Notes: generated from the letters alone by a model not told the origin. Counted from the stretch's first letter, positions 26,450-35,634 are shown. The stretch is DNA of 52,495 nucleotides from an uncultured Clostridia bacterium (GCA_945921465.1 CAMEKS010000005.1:1-52495); one strand, 5' to 3'. Translations and numbers: made by a program.

Positions 26450-28057
26450 TTATTTGTAAGTATCGGGTAAATCATTTTCAAAAATAACTAAAAATTTATC
26501 GTCCAATTCATTGACTGAGCTAAATATATTTTTATCTAGAGTGTCATAAGTTTTAATAATACAATCGGCGTTCGAACTATTTGCACCCTCTAAAAGTGCA
26601 TATTTATTCACTTTGTTAATTATCCATATTTCATTAAATATATTGGCAGATAAAGCAGCCAGCCTATAATTAATATCATACTGTTCATTGCCCATATCAA
26701 CCACTCCAGGAGTAATCAATATTTTAATTGGCTTATCTATATCTTTAGCAACTTTTAACATTGCCCCAAAGGAAAATTCATTTGAATTATAGGCATCCAT
26801 AATTATCAACGCCCCACCAGGACCGATCTTAGGCTGCAATCTATTATCTACCGCTTTCAAAGAAGCAACACTCCTAACAACACTTGCGCTGTCAATACCC
26901 AACAAACGTGCACATGTTACTGCTAACGCTACATTTTGCAAATTATGTTCACCCAAAAGCATTGTGGATAAATATACTACTTTATTAGTACTTATATCAT
27001 AATATGATAGATTTTGCTTATTATTTTGCATTTTATAATATTTATATATATTGTCATTTGTTTCGCCATTTTCACAATATATTGCATAGTTTATGTCATT
27101 GCTATTATTGTTTATGACATAAACGCCTATTTTGTGCCCATTATACTCATTCCATGCTTTATAACACTTTTTATCATTAATATTATAAATCACAACACCA
27201 TTATTATCCATTAGATAGTCGGCTAGTTCATTTTTTGTTTTATAAATATTATCAACACTGCCAAATGTATCTAAATGTTGATTACCAATACTAGTAATAA
27301 TTCCAATATCCGGATGAACAAGCCGACACAATTTAGCAATGTCTCCTTTTCGCACAGCCCCCATTTCTACAATTAAATAATTAACATTATCAAGACTAGT
27401 GCCATTAATATATTTGCATACGCCCATTAGTGTATTATAACTCATAGGAGTGGCTTTAACAATATAATCATTTTGCAATATTGAGTAGAGATACTGTTTA
27501 ACACTTGTCTTACCATAACTTCCAGTTATACCAATAACTTTTAGATTGGGATAATTTGACAATTTCTTAATTGCTGCATTTTTATACTTTATTTCGTATA
27601 TATATTCAATTAGTTTAGATATTGTAATTCCTATTAGATTAACTATTTCAAATATTAAAAGTGATAAATGAATATACTTATAGTCCAATAAAATTATCAA
27701 CAATATTGCTATTAAGTATATTGATATTAATATCCCGATCCATCGCAACACCCGCTGTGTATACTTTAGTTTATTCTTTTGATAATTATACTTTTTTATA
27801 TTCCAAAATAAATATATTTTATACACTATAGCTACTATACCTATCACAATACAAGCAGTATTGTATTCATTAATATATAATAGATAATTTAATATATCTA
27901 TCAGTCCAATTATTACAAAATCAATTAAATAATTTGATAATAACATTTTGTAGCTTGTTTTTATCTCATACCTATTCATTTGAAAATAATAAATATGTAT
28001 TTTTTGTAAGATTAATATGGTTGTTAATAATCCAATAAAAGCAATAATTTCAATCAT
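26450..28057 (-). CDS. Mur ligase (MurF-like) with an N-terminal membrane domain
   Basis: 535 residues. The first 160 or so hold about five hydrophobic helices (for example IIAFIGLLTTILILQKI, LRWIGILISIYLIAILLIILL) in place of the usual MurF N-terminal substrate domain. The catalytic part starts with GITGSYGKTS (ATP loop 179-184), then NTLMGVCKYING, VEMGAVRKGDIAKL, TSIGNQHLDTFGS and, near the end, MDAYNSNEFSFGAMLK, all MurF-type. Next to ddl, it should add D-Ala-D-Ala to UDP-MurNAc-tripeptide, at the membrane. A modified role (paralogue of a cytosolic MurF elsewhere) is possible. It overlaps the upstream hydrolase by 8 bases. Confidence 0.85.
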   Translation of the reverse strand: MIEIIAFIGLLTTILILQKIHIYYFQMNRYEIKTSYKMLLSNYLIDFVIIGLIDILNYLLYINEYNTACIVIGIVAIVYKIYLFWNIKKYNYQKNKLKYTQRVLRWIGILISIYLIAILLIILLDYKYIHLSLLIFEIVNLIGITISKLIEYIYEIKYKNAAIKKLSNYPNLKVIGITGSYGKTSVKQYLYSILQNDYIVKATPMSYNTLMGVCKYINGTSLDNVNYLIVEMGAVRKGDIAKLCRLVHPDIGIITSIGNQHLDTFGSVDNIYKTKNELADYLMDNNGVVIYNINDKKCYKAWNEYNGHKIGVYVINNNSNDINYAIYCENGETNDNIYKYYKMQNNKQNLSYYDISTNKVVYLSTMLLGEHNLQNVALAVTCARLLGIDSASVVRSVASLKAVDNRLQPKIGPGGALIIMDAYNSNEFSFGAMLKVAKDIDKPIKILITPGVVDMGNEQYDINYRLAALSANIFNEIWIINKVNKYALLEGANSSNADCIIKTYDTLDKNIFSSVNELDDKFLVIFENDLPDTYK

Positions 28058-28781
28058 ATACCAAAAACTCTTTTATAATATTATTACAGATATATATATG
28101 TGAAAAAATAACAAAGTGTTCTGCTTTAGGTATGACTACTGATTTGACTTTACTTAAATATTTTTCATATTTTCTACACATATATATTGGGGTTGCAGAA
28201 TCGTTTGTGCCCCAAATAAGCATTATATTGTTATTCATACATGGCAACAAATAATCCAAATGTTGATTGACAACCTTAACAAATACTTTTTGCATATTTG
28301 CTGATAATTGTCTATAGTCTTCACTCCCATTGTTATTAGATGATATGTGCAATTTTTTAAGTAATTTATATTTGTAAATTTTCAGATAGTATACAATGCT
28401 TCGCTTTGGCTTTAGTCCTGCGCTACCTGAAAGGATTAACTTATTAATTTTAATATCAAACATAGATGATAAGATTGTTACAACTCTTCCGCCAAATGAA
28501 TGTGCAATTACATCTATCTCGTTTACTTTTTTTGATTTTAGGTAAATATATATTTGAGTAGCATATTCATAAATATCAAAAAAAGGTTTTGGACTGTCAC
28601 TTTGTCCAAAACCATACATATCAAAACATATTATATTGTAAATATTTTCAAATAATTGAATATAAGGAGTAAATATTTCTTTTGTGCAACCCCATCCATG
28701 CAGAAGCAACAAACACTTCTTTGAACTCTGCCACTTGGTATCCATTTCACTTAATGAAAAAAATTGCAAAATCAACCTCAA
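28050..28781 (-). CDS. Alpha/beta hydrolase
   Basis: 243 residues. Oxyanion LLLHGWG near residue 25-31, FDMYGFGQSD, nucleophile elbow AHSFGG with Ser95, late acid region LIWGTNDSATP and the final catalytic His in KAEHFVIF. Cytoplasmic serine hydrolase with unknown substrate. It overlaps both rimI and the Mur ligase, so its role may be tied to cell-wall precursor or membrane chemistry (inference). The outermost start is a TTG; a TTG four codons inside (28769) has GAGG at better spacing. Confidence 0.88.
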   Translation of the reverse strand: MRLILQFFSLSEMDTKWQSSKKCLLLLHGWGCTKEIFTPYIQLFENIYNIICFDMYGFGQSDSPKPFFDIYEYATQIYIYLKSKKVNEIDVIAHSFGGRVVTILSSMFDIKINKLILSGSAGLKPKRSIVYYLKIYKYKLLKKLHISSNNNGSEDYRQLSANMQKVFVKVVNQHLDYLLPCMNNNIMLIWGTNDSATPIYMCRKYEKYLSKVKSVVIPKAEHFVIFSHIYICNNIIKEFLVYD

Positions 28782-29224
28782 TTAGTATTATTTTGATACT
28801 CCATTATAATTGCGTCTGAGCCATCAGCATAATATTTATTCCGTCTACTAATTACTGTAAAACCAAATGATTGATACATATTTATTGCCCTATTATTAGT
28901 AGCCGATACCTCAAGAAACATTTTAGAAATATCATCTGATAGATATTCATATGCTAATTTTAGCATTTTTGTTCCCAGGCCTTTCCCCTGATACTGTGGC
29001 AACACAGCTATCCGTATTAGCTCCGCTTCGTTTCCTATCAGCATAACATCAATATAGCCAATAATTTTACCGTCAACAACACCCACAAATAAACTACATA
29101 ATTCATTGTTGTAATCACGTGTTATTAAGTCGAGCGAATACATCTCTTTACCAAAGCATTCTTTTTCTATTATTTGAATATCAGCAAGCACATCCATATG
29201 TGCTTTCTTAATTACTAAATCCAT
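28778..29224 (-). CDS. rimI: Ribosomal protein S18 alanine N-acetyltransferase RimI (GNAT)
   Basis: 148 residues, GNAT fold. LIRIAVLPQYQGKGLGTKML is the acetyl-CoA loop (QxxGxG/A), followed by VSATNNRAINMYQSFGFTV, the RimI signature. Directly after tsaB, the widespread tsaE-tsaB-rimI order, which supports RimI over a generic GNAT. Confidence 0.92.
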   Translation of the reverse strand: MDLVIKKAHMDVLADIQIIEKECFGKEMYSLDLITRDYNNELCSLFVGVVDGKIIGYIDVMLIGNEAELIRIAVLPQYQGKGLGTKMLKLAYEYLSDDISKMFLEVSATNNRAINMYQSFGFTVISRRNKYYADGSDAIIMEYQNNTN

Positions 29225-29847
29225 TATATTTTTGCACCTTTATTAATTAACTGGTTTTCAGCTTGAGATAATTGCACATACAACGGCTCGATTGCAGCAG
29301 CATTGACAAAACACATTTCCGCACATTTCAATTCAATTGCCTTATCTAAGTATTCACTATAATTATCTAATAGTATACAACCATCACTTATATTATTTTC
29401 TTCCAACTGATACAACTTGCATTTACTGAACTTTTTCGTTACATCAATATTAGGTACCAGTCCAAAATCGATCAACCTGTTTTTTTCATATTTGCCATAA
29501 TACATCATAGTACTAGTTGACTTAATAAGCAAAACACCATTAGTAATTATAGAATTAAATACATCAAAAGAATTAATTGCTATACATTTAGCGTTTGTAA
29601 CAAAAGCAATACCTTTGATTGTGCTTAAACCAACCCTAATACCGGTGAATGAACCAGGCCCTACTACTACACCCAACACATCAATATCCTTGATAGTCAA
29701 ATTGTTATTATCCAACAATAACTCTATTTGCGGTAACAAACTCTCTGACACCTTGTCTTCTAACACACTACTGTGCAGTTTGCCATCAACATTCAAATTG
29801 ATATATGCTTTTGACTTAGTGGTATCAATCGACAACACCTTAGACAT
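29224..29847 (-). CDS. tsaB: tRNA t6A synthesis protein TsaB
   Basis: Partner of TsaD in making N6-threonylcarbamoyl-adenosine at tRNA position 37. 207 residues from the ATG at 29847, which has GGAGG 7 bases upstream (a longer frame start lacks this). ASKHA fold: SKVLSIDTTKSKAYI, VVGPGSFTGIRVGLSTIKGIA, typical of TsaB. Its start overlaps the tsaE stop by 8 bases. tsaD is not in the window. Confidence 0.95.
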   Translation of the reverse strand: MSKVLSIDTTKSKAYINLNVDGKLHSSVLEDKVSESLLPQIELLLDNNNLTIKDIDVLGVVVGPGSFTGIRVGLSTIKGIAFVTNAKCIAINSFDVFNSIITNGVLLIKSTSTMMYYGKYEKNRLIDFGLVPNIDVTKKFSKCKLYQLEENNISDGCILLDNYSEYLDKAIELKCAEMCFVNAAAIEPLYVQLSQAENQLINKGAKI

Positions 29848-30262
29848 TTTCTTCCTCCATATTAAAAACTCTACCATCTCCATTATAGGATATAGTGATA
29901 TTTAGTATTTGGCCCCTAATATAATGTTTGGCAATTGCTGGCCATTCAATAATAGACAAAGAATTTGGCAACGTAATCAGTTCCTCAAATCCCACCTCAA
30001 CCAGCTCAGACTCATCCGCAATTCGATACAAATCAAAATGATTAATAGTCAAGTTCTTAGTATGATATTGTTTAACTATATTAAATGTGGGACTGTTTAT
30101 AACTTCTTTAACACCTAATTTACGCAAAAGATACTGGGTAAATGTTGTTTTGCCCGCACCCAAATCACCCTGCAAAAGTATTATATTATATTTAGAAATG
30201 TTTTTTGCAATATTATGTGCAATGCTTTTTGTCGCTCTTAGATTATTGCTAATCAGTTTCAT
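29840..30262 (-). CDS. tsaE: tRNA t6A synthesis ATPase TsaE
   Basis: 140 residues from the ATG at 30262 (AAAGGA 6 bases upstream). Walker A GDLGAGKTTF at about 32-41, SPTFNIVKQYHT and HFDLYRIADESELVEVGFEE with the TsaE Walker B-like Asp/Glu, ending ITLPNSLSIIEWP. It drives the TsaBD complex. First gene of tsaE-tsaB-rimI-hydrolase-murF-ddl. Confidence 0.95.
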   Translation of the reverse strand: MKLISNNLRATKSIAHNIAKNISKYNIILLQGDLGAGKTTFTQYLLRKLGVKEVINSPTFNIVKQYHTKNLTINHFDLYRIADESELVEVGFEELITLPNSLSIIEWPAIAKHYIRGQILNITISYNGDGRVFNMEEENV

Positions 30263-30298
30263 ATAGATCCTTTTATTATTTTTATAAAATTTAATTAA

Positions 30299-30366
30299 TG
30301 TCACAAATTAATTAATAATTGACAATAATTCCTATATTATTGTCACAATATTGCTATGTTGTGACA
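30299..30366. promoter_or_regulatory. Leader before tsaE with alternative hairpins
   Basis: Three copies of one word: TGTCACAA at 30299-30306 and 30341-30348, and its inverse TTGTGACA at 30359-30366. GACAATAA (30321-30328) can also pair with TTATTGTC (30337-30344). The pairings compete. It is both 3' of deoA-like and 5' of tsaE, so it may be a terminator variant, an attenuator or a protein site. Confidence 0.35.
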
Positions 30367-30389
30367 TTATATTGATTTTGCTACACTCG

Positions 30390-31667
30390 CTATTTTATAA
30401 CTTTTTCTATCAACTTTAACTTCTTTGGCTTTCTATTGGTAATGGTATACGCCGTTCTAATAGCATCCTTGTCTTCAACTGAAATCTTAGTATCTGAATA
30501 TATAGTAACTAATTTATCTCCAGCAAGGATTCGATCCCCAACCGAAACATTAGATATAATTCCTTGTCTATATTTATCGTTGTCAACACGCTGCTTTAAT
30601 TCCATTACAAACCTGGCTACATTCAGTGCATCAATATCTGATATATATCCAGACTCACTAGCATTAATGGTTGTAACATATTTAGATTCTAATAATTTGT
30701 CTGGATTGTCTATATATTCCGTAGCACCACCATGTGCATTAACTATTTGTTTTAACTTATCCTTTATCCCCTTATCAAAAGCAATGTTTACTTCACTCAA
30801 GGCAGCTGCTCTATCTACATTCTTTGCCATCATATATAAATTAGTTGCTAATTCTATAGAAATTTTCTTTAAATTATTTTCTTCTCCATCAATAGTCTTG
30901 ATAACAGAATAGACTTCTTGTGCACAACCAACTCCTTCAGCCAGCGGCACATTCATATTGCTTATAACCGCCCAAACTTTTTTGTTGTCCAATTTCCCTA
31001 TTTTAACCATTAGCTTAGCTAGTCTTATAGCGTCTCTTTTATTTTGCATAAATGCACCTTTGCCATATTTCACATCTAGCAAAATTATATTTGATCCCAT
31101 TGCCAACTTCTTGCTCATAACCGAACTAGCAATAAGCGGAATAGAAGCAACTGTTGCAGTCTTATCACGCAAAGCATATATCTTTTTATCTGCAGTAGCT
31201 ATATCCGCACTCTGCGCTATAATACTAGCGCCAGTTTCTTTAATAATTCTATTAAACTCATCAAATGACTTATATACATCATAGCCTTTGAAAACTTCTA
31301 ATTTGTCTATAGTACCACCAGTTGTTCCAAGTCCCCTGCCGCTCATCTTTGCAACTCTAATCCCCATTGACGCCAACAATGGAGTTAATACAAGAGTCGT
31401 ACTATCACTTACCCCTCCAGTGCTGTGTTTGTCCACGGTAGGATAACTAAATTTAATAGTTTTACCACTAGCCTGCATCGCCTTTGTCAAATAATAAGTC
31501 TCAGTATCGTTCATTCCATTAAGGCAAATTGCCATTAAAAGGCTTGACATCTCCGCATCACTAACAATACCCGATACATAGTTAGATACAACCCAATCAA
31601 TTTCTTCTTTTGTCAAAGCCTGTCGCAATCGCTTCTTGTCTATAATGTTGTACATTAATATATCCAT
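30390..31667 (-). CDS. pdp: Pyrimidine-nucleoside (thymidine) phosphorylase
   Basis: Splits thymidine/uridine with phosphate to base and (deoxy)ribose-1-phosphate. 425 residues. KHSTGGVSDSTTLVLTPLLAS, the family signature SGRGLGTTGGTIDKLE, LRDKTATVASIPLI and the C-terminal hybrid domain with NARFVMELKQR-like region. The Bacillus Pdp type fits better than DeoA because of the Gram-positive context; the specificity is not separable by eye. AGAGGA lies 6 bases before the ATG at 31667. Confidence 0.94.
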   Translation of the reverse strand: MDILMYNIIDKKRLRQALTKEEIDWVVSNYVSGIVSDAEMSSLLMAICLNGMNDTETYYLTKAMQASGKTIKFSYPTVDKHSTGGVSDSTTLVLTPLLASMGIRVAKMSGRGLGTTGGTIDKLEVFKGYDVYKSFDEFNRIIKETGASIIAQSADIATADKKIYALRDKTATVASIPLIASSVMSKKLAMGSNIILLDVKYGKGAFMQNKRDAIRLAKLMVKIGKLDNKKVWAVISNMNVPLAEGVGCAQEVYSVIKTIDGEENNLKKISIELATNLYMMAKNVDRAAALSEVNIAFDKGIKDKLKQIVNAHGGATEYIDNPDKLLESKYVTTINASESGYISDIDALNVARFVMELKQRVDNDKYRQGIISNVSVGDRILAGDKLVTIYSDTKISVEDKDAIRTAYTITNRKPKKLKLIEKVIK

Positions 31668-32012
31668 ACTAATCCTCTTATATTACTATAACTAACTATT
31701 CAATATTCTATCAACGAGTGTAGACATTGTCAAATAATTTAATCTTTACTTAAATTATTAGTAATATAAAAATTTGTTAAACGTTAATTATAACGCTGTA
31801 TTGCAAACATAATAACTATTATATTTCAAACATTATTAAGTTGTTTTAATTATTCATAACACCAAACACTACATCAAAAAGAGTGAGAGAAATTATTTCT
31901 AATAATTGTGATGCCCTAATAAATCATCATAATAATTATATACCACAACATATTCAGCCATTTAAGCAATAAACAATGTTTTACACACTTATTTTTGGTC
32001 AAAAATAATACT
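31668..32012. other. Divergent intergenic region
   Basis: 345 AT-rich bases between the divergent phosphorylase and membrane-protein genes. It must carry their promoters, but I could not fix a convincing -35/-10 pair. No operator recognised. Confidence 0.4.
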
Positions 32013-32798
32013 ATGAAAACAATTTATTCTATAGTGTATTATTTATTAATAGGGGTTCTAAGTTGGATTATTGGCGTGCTTTTGCTCAGTAAATTTGTTT
32101 GCAATGGTTTAGCATTGATATTAGGTGCGACAGCAATTGCGATTGCTATCATTCTGATCGCATACTGCATTAACATCAAAAAAGAGCCAAAAAAAGAAAA
32201 GACAGTCAAAATCACTACCGATTTGCAAAAGTTACGGGATTATATGTTGTATTCTTCTCTAAGCGAAAAGATGAATTACTTAAAATCAATATTAAACGAA
32301 TCAGATTACAAAAAATCCACCAACAATAAATATCTATATTACAAAAAATCAATTATATATCCAATTTTTAACAAAGAACAAATAGATTCTGGCGATATAA
32401 TAGAAACAATTTCGAATTATTCTGACAAGTATAGTAATATTACGATAATTTGTATAGACTACGATAAAAACTCGATAGAATTAAGTAAAAAATTAGAAAA
32501 GCCAATTACTTTGATTAATATTAAAGAATTATACTTAAAATATATATTAGACAAAATATCAATCCCCAACCCACCTATTAATCAAACTCCTAAAAACAAT
32601 TTTAATTGGTCATATATTAAACAGACAATGCTCAACGAAAATAATTGGAAAAAATATTTAGGATTTGGATTTTGCTTACTTATATTTGGAATATTTAATC
32701 GACAGCGTATATATTTTGTTGTATTTGCATCACTATTTTGGACTTTATCAATAATTTCTCTATCCAAGAAATTGTTTCGAAGATCAAATCAAAAATAA
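32013..32798 (+). CDS. Membrane protein of unknown function with a soluble middle domain
   Basis: 261 residues from the ATG at 32013 (a TTG six codons upstream is possible; neither has a clear ribosome binding site). Two N-terminal helices (about 3-24 and 28-50), a cytosolic domain about 55-200, and two C-terminal helices (about 215-250). The middle contains YLYYKKSIIYPIF, then ITIICIDYDKNSIELSKKL and ITLINIKELYLKYI, a layout like the end of Mrr-type restriction-endonuclease folds (sheet strand, helix, LIDxxEL). Catalytic residues are not evident. The only plus-strand gene in this region. Confidence 0.6.
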   Translation: MKTIYSIVYYLLIGVLSWIIGVLLLSKFVCNGLALILGATAIAIAIILIAYCINIKKEPKKEKTVKITTDLQKLRDYMLYSSLSEKMNYLKSILNESDYKKSTNNKYLYYKKSIIYPIFNKEQIDSGDIIETISNYSDKYSNITIICIDYDKNSIELSKKLEKPITLINIKELYLKYILDKISIPNPPINQTPKNNFNWSYIKQTMLNENNWKKYLGFGFCLLIFGIFNRQRIYFVVFASLFWTLSIISLSKKLFRRSNQK

Positions 32799-33077
32799 AC
32801 ACAGATATCTATATAAATCAGACCACATATACTCAAGTAACTTACAGGTTATTTCACATCATATTAGCGTTTGAGTTTTTGTTTATCATTTTTTTATAAT
32901 ACAAATTGCATTTGCAATGATAATCATTATTCAACTAACAAATCTATAAAAAATTACAATTATACAAATATGTGCGTGCTATATTGCAAATGATTTGCTT
33001 TTTCTTTAATTAAACAAAATAAAAATTAATCTAAAATTTATATAATTAGCAATCAAATAACAATATAAGACATAAAA

Positions 33078-34787
33078 TTACAAGGCCATTTTGAATTTAT
33101 TTGCCTCGTCTATCAACTCCTTAGAATGAAGCATAGCATATTCAGTGCTGTCTATTACACCTATCATTCTGCCGATTTCTTCGGTCCGCTCTCCCTCATT
33201 AAGCAATCTTATATTAGTATATGTCCTACAATTATCTTCTAATTTGTTTATTTTGTAGTGACCATCTGCAAAAGAGGCAATCTGTGCCAAGTGTGTAATG
33301 CATAGCACTTGATTTTTTTGTGATATTCTTGTAATTTTCTTGCCTACAACACTACCTGTATTACCACCAATTCCAGCATCAATTTCATCAAAAATTATCG
33401 TCTTATTGGGTTCATCCAAGTTAAGTATAGCCTTGAACGCAAGTGAAAATCTACTCAACTCTCCACCAGAAATAATTCTATCTAATGGTTTAATAGCCTC
33501 ACCCAAATTAGCGCTGAACAAAAACTCAACCGAACTTAGTCCATTTTTTGTCAAATCGGATTCTTCAAACTCATCTTTGTTAGGCATTGTAATAGAAGCT
33601 TTGAATTGCGCATTTGGCATATTCAAATCTTTCAATTCACCAAGTAGCAACCTCTCAAACTCTCTCGCCTTTGCCACTCTAATATCTTGCATTTTAGTAC
33701 AAAGTACATATATATCGTCAAGTAACTGTGTTTTTTCTTCATTTAATCTTGCCAATTCTGCATCGCAATTAATTAACATATTAAGCCTTATTTTTGATTG
33801 TTCAAGATATGCCAAAACATCAGAGATTGTACTGCCATACTTACGCTTCATATCTTTAATAATCTCTAATCTATCCATTATATTATTAACATCTTGATCA
33901 GAATAATTTATATTATTAATACACTGGGAAATTGACGAAACAATATCATCTAGTTCCCACCTCACAGATGTTAGACGATCTTTTAGTGAACCCACATCAT
34001 TATACAATCCAGAAATTGGTGATAAATCTGAGATGGAGTTCTTGACTAATTCCACTACATCGACTCCACCCGCCAACTCATCATATGCCCCGTGCAAAGC
34101 AGTCACAATCTTTTCCGAATTAATCATCTCAATTCTTTTAGTTTCCAGTTCATCATCCTCGCCTTCTTGCAAGTCCGCATCTTCTATCTGATTAATCTCA
34201 AACTGCAATAATTCTATCTCCCTAGAACGCTGTCTTTCGTCTCCACCTAGCCTTGAAATCCCCCTATTATATTCGGAAAGCTTATTCAATTTATCCAATA
34301 AATCAACTTTTAATTTTTCAATTTCAGCACCAATAAACTTGTCTAAATACGCAATATGATTGTCTGCCTTAAGTAAAGCAAAACTATCGTGCTGACCAAA
34401 AATATCAAGAAGTTCTGCAGATATTTTGCGAAAGACATTCATTGTTGTCAATATCCCATTAAGCCTATATTCAGACCTACCATTTATATTAACCACTCGA
34501 GAAAGAGATACAGTCTCATCAATTTCGATATCAAATTCCTTAGCCACATTCAGCAATTTACTTCCATCCAAATCAGCAATATCAAATATAGCCTCAACCT
34601 TAGCATAGGGTCTGCCACTCTTTATTAAACTCTTATCTGCCTTTTCACCCAATAGCAAACAAATAGAATCAATCAATATAGATTTTCCCGCCCCAGTCTC
34701 ACCAGTAAACACATTGAACCCATCTGTAAAATCAATCCTAACTTCATCTATCAAAGCAACATCTTTAATATATAATGATTTAAGCAT
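33078..34787 (-). CDS. recN: DNA repair protein RecN
   Basis: SMC-like ATPase recruited to double-strand breaks. 569 residues: Walker A GETGAGKSILID at 29-40, a long central coiled coil (about 150-370), the ABC signature ISGGELSRFSLAFKAI and Walker B TIIFDEIDAGIGG near 455-475. Sits downstream of argR as in Bacillus (ahrC-recN), but a terminator separates them here. Confidence 0.97.
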   Translation of the reverse strand: MLKSLYIKDVALIDEVRIDFTDGFNVFTGETGAGKSILIDSICLLLGEKADKSLIKSGRPYAKVEAIFDIADLDGSKLLNVAKEFDIEIDETVSLSRVVNINGRSEYRLNGILTTMNVFRKISAELLDIFGQHDSFALLKADNHIAYLDKFIGAEIEKLKVDLLDKLNKLSEYNRGISRLGGDERQRSREIELLQFEINQIEDADLQEGEDDELETKRIEMINSEKIVTALHGAYDELAGGVDVVELVKNSISDLSPISGLYNDVGSLKDRLTSVRWELDDIVSSISQCINNINYSDQDVNNIMDRLEIIKDMKRKYGSTISDVLAYLEQSKIRLNMLINCDAELARLNEEKTQLLDDIYVLCTKMQDIRVAKAREFERLLLGELKDLNMPNAQFKASITMPNKDEFEESDLTKNGLSSVEFLFSANLGEAIKPLDRIISGGELSRFSLAFKAILNLDEPNKTIIFDEIDAGIGGNTGSVVGKKITRISQKNQVLCITHLAQIASFADGHYKINKLEDNCRTYTNIRLLNEGERTEEIGRMIGVIDSTEYAMLHSKELIDEANKFKMAL

Positions 34788-34933
34788 ACTTCCTCACTCA
34801 ATCAATTTTGATTAAACGCATATAACAACAAATTATAAGAAATCGAATTAATAATATTCTAACAAATCTTAATATATTTGACAAATATTTTAACACACTT
34901 TCGAACATTTTTTCGACCAGCGATTGCGTTTGT

Positions 34934-34970
34934 AAAAAAAATGAAATAGCCCTTGGTGCAGACTATTTCT
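34934..34970 (-). terminator. Terminator of argR
   Basis: GAAATAG / CTATTTC stem (34943-34949, 34963-34969) followed on the minus strand by ATTTTTTTTAC. It splits argR from recN. Confidence 0.8.
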
Positions 34971-35031
34971 GTAATAAAAATAAAACAACAACAAAACAAT
35001 AATTACCCTAAATAAATTATCTAGGTATCTA

Positions 35032-35481
35032 TTATGCTATAAGTGACGCTATACGCTCACTTACCAGTTCGGCATCCGATTGATCTTTGGTTATAATAAG
35101 CACAGTATCATCACCATATGTAATACCCAATACTTGAGTAATTGCATACTCCCGAATTATGGAAGAAACAAATCCAGCCATACCATTCAATACTTTAACA
35201 ACAAGCAAATTATTGACTACGGTGTTAGAGATAACACAATCCCTAAACATAGACAATGTCTTATCTGTCAAAGATTTAGTCGAAGAAGGTGTAGCATATT
35301 TATACTTCTTGTTATCCGAAATGATTTTGATCAGACCCAACTCCTTAATATCTCTACTAATTGTAGCCTGAGTAACATCATATTTCGCATTACGAAGTGC
35401 AGTCACCAACTCTTCTTGAGTCTCAATCTCATTGTTGGTAATAATCTCTAATATCTTATTGTGTCTGGAATTTCTAGCCAT
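35032..35481 (-). CDS. argR: Arginine repressor ArgR (AhrC)
   Basis: 149 residues. N-terminal winged helix (residues 1-70, RHNKILEIITNNEIETQEELV ends at the recognition region ATISRDIKELGL) and the C-terminal hexamer/arginine-binding domain with TYGDDTVLIITK. With arginine it binds ARG boxes and controls arginine synthesis and breakdown. AAGGTGG lies 5 bases before the ATG. Its promoter region carries several ARG boxes, so it is almost certainly autoregulated. Confidence 0.97.
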   Translation of the reverse strand: MARNSRHNKILEIITNNEIETQEELVTALRNAKYDVTQATISRDIKELGLIKIISDNKKYKYATPSSTKSLTDKTLSMFRDCVISNTVVNNLLVVKVLNGMAGFVSSIIREYAITQVLGITYGDDTVLIITKDQSDAELVSERIASLIA

Positions 35482-35515
35482 AATACCACCTTATGATATA
35501 CCTTTGAAAAATAAT

Positions 35516-35533
35516 TCTGCATAATTATAAACA
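35516..35533. promoter_or_regulatory. ARG box A (degenerate), over the proximal -10
   Basis: TCTGCAT-AATT-ATAAACA fits TNTGNAT-N4-ATNCANA except one position. It overlaps the proximal argR -10 box. Confidence 0.6.
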
Positions 35534-35552
35534 AATATTTCTCAAATGTCAA
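35524..35552 (-). promoter_or_regulatory. Proximal argR promoter (full consensus)
   Basis: Minus strand TTGACA (35547-35552), 17-base spacer, TATAAT (35524-35529). Confidence 0.9.
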
Positions 35553-35556
35553 AATA

Positions 35557-35585
35557 ATTATACACCATTTTGTATTTTAATGCAA
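35557..35585 (-). promoter_or_regulatory. Distal argR promoter
   Basis: Minus strand TTGCAT (35580-35585), 17-base spacer, TATAAT (35557-35562). The -35 lies in ARG box B. Confidence 0.65.
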
Positions 35586-35586
35586 T
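35569..35586. promoter_or_regulatory. ARG box B
   Basis: TTTGTAT-TTTA-ATGCAAT; matches TNTGNAT-N4-ATNCANA except the last base. Confidence 0.75.
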
Positions 35587-35591
35587 ACTTT

Positions 35592-35609
35592 TTTGTATAT
35601 TTATGCAAA
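35592..35609. promoter_or_regulatory. ARG box C
   Basis: TTTGTAT-ATTT-ATGCAAA; full match to TNTGNAT-N4-ATNCANA. Begins 23 bases from box B. Confidence 0.85.
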
Positions 35610-35614
35610 GATTT

Positions 35615-35632
35615 TATGCATAATTATACATA
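35615..35632. promoter_or_regulatory. ARG box D
   Basis: TATGCAT-AATT-ATACATA; full match and near-perfect palindrome. Begins 23 bases from box C. Confidence 0.85.
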
Positions 35633-35634
35633 AG

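Noticed and set aside
32926-32938. Fur-box-like palindrome AATGATAATCATT
   Set aside because: It lies between two convergent genes (membrane protein and recN), away from any promoter, and such words arise easily in AT-rich DNA.
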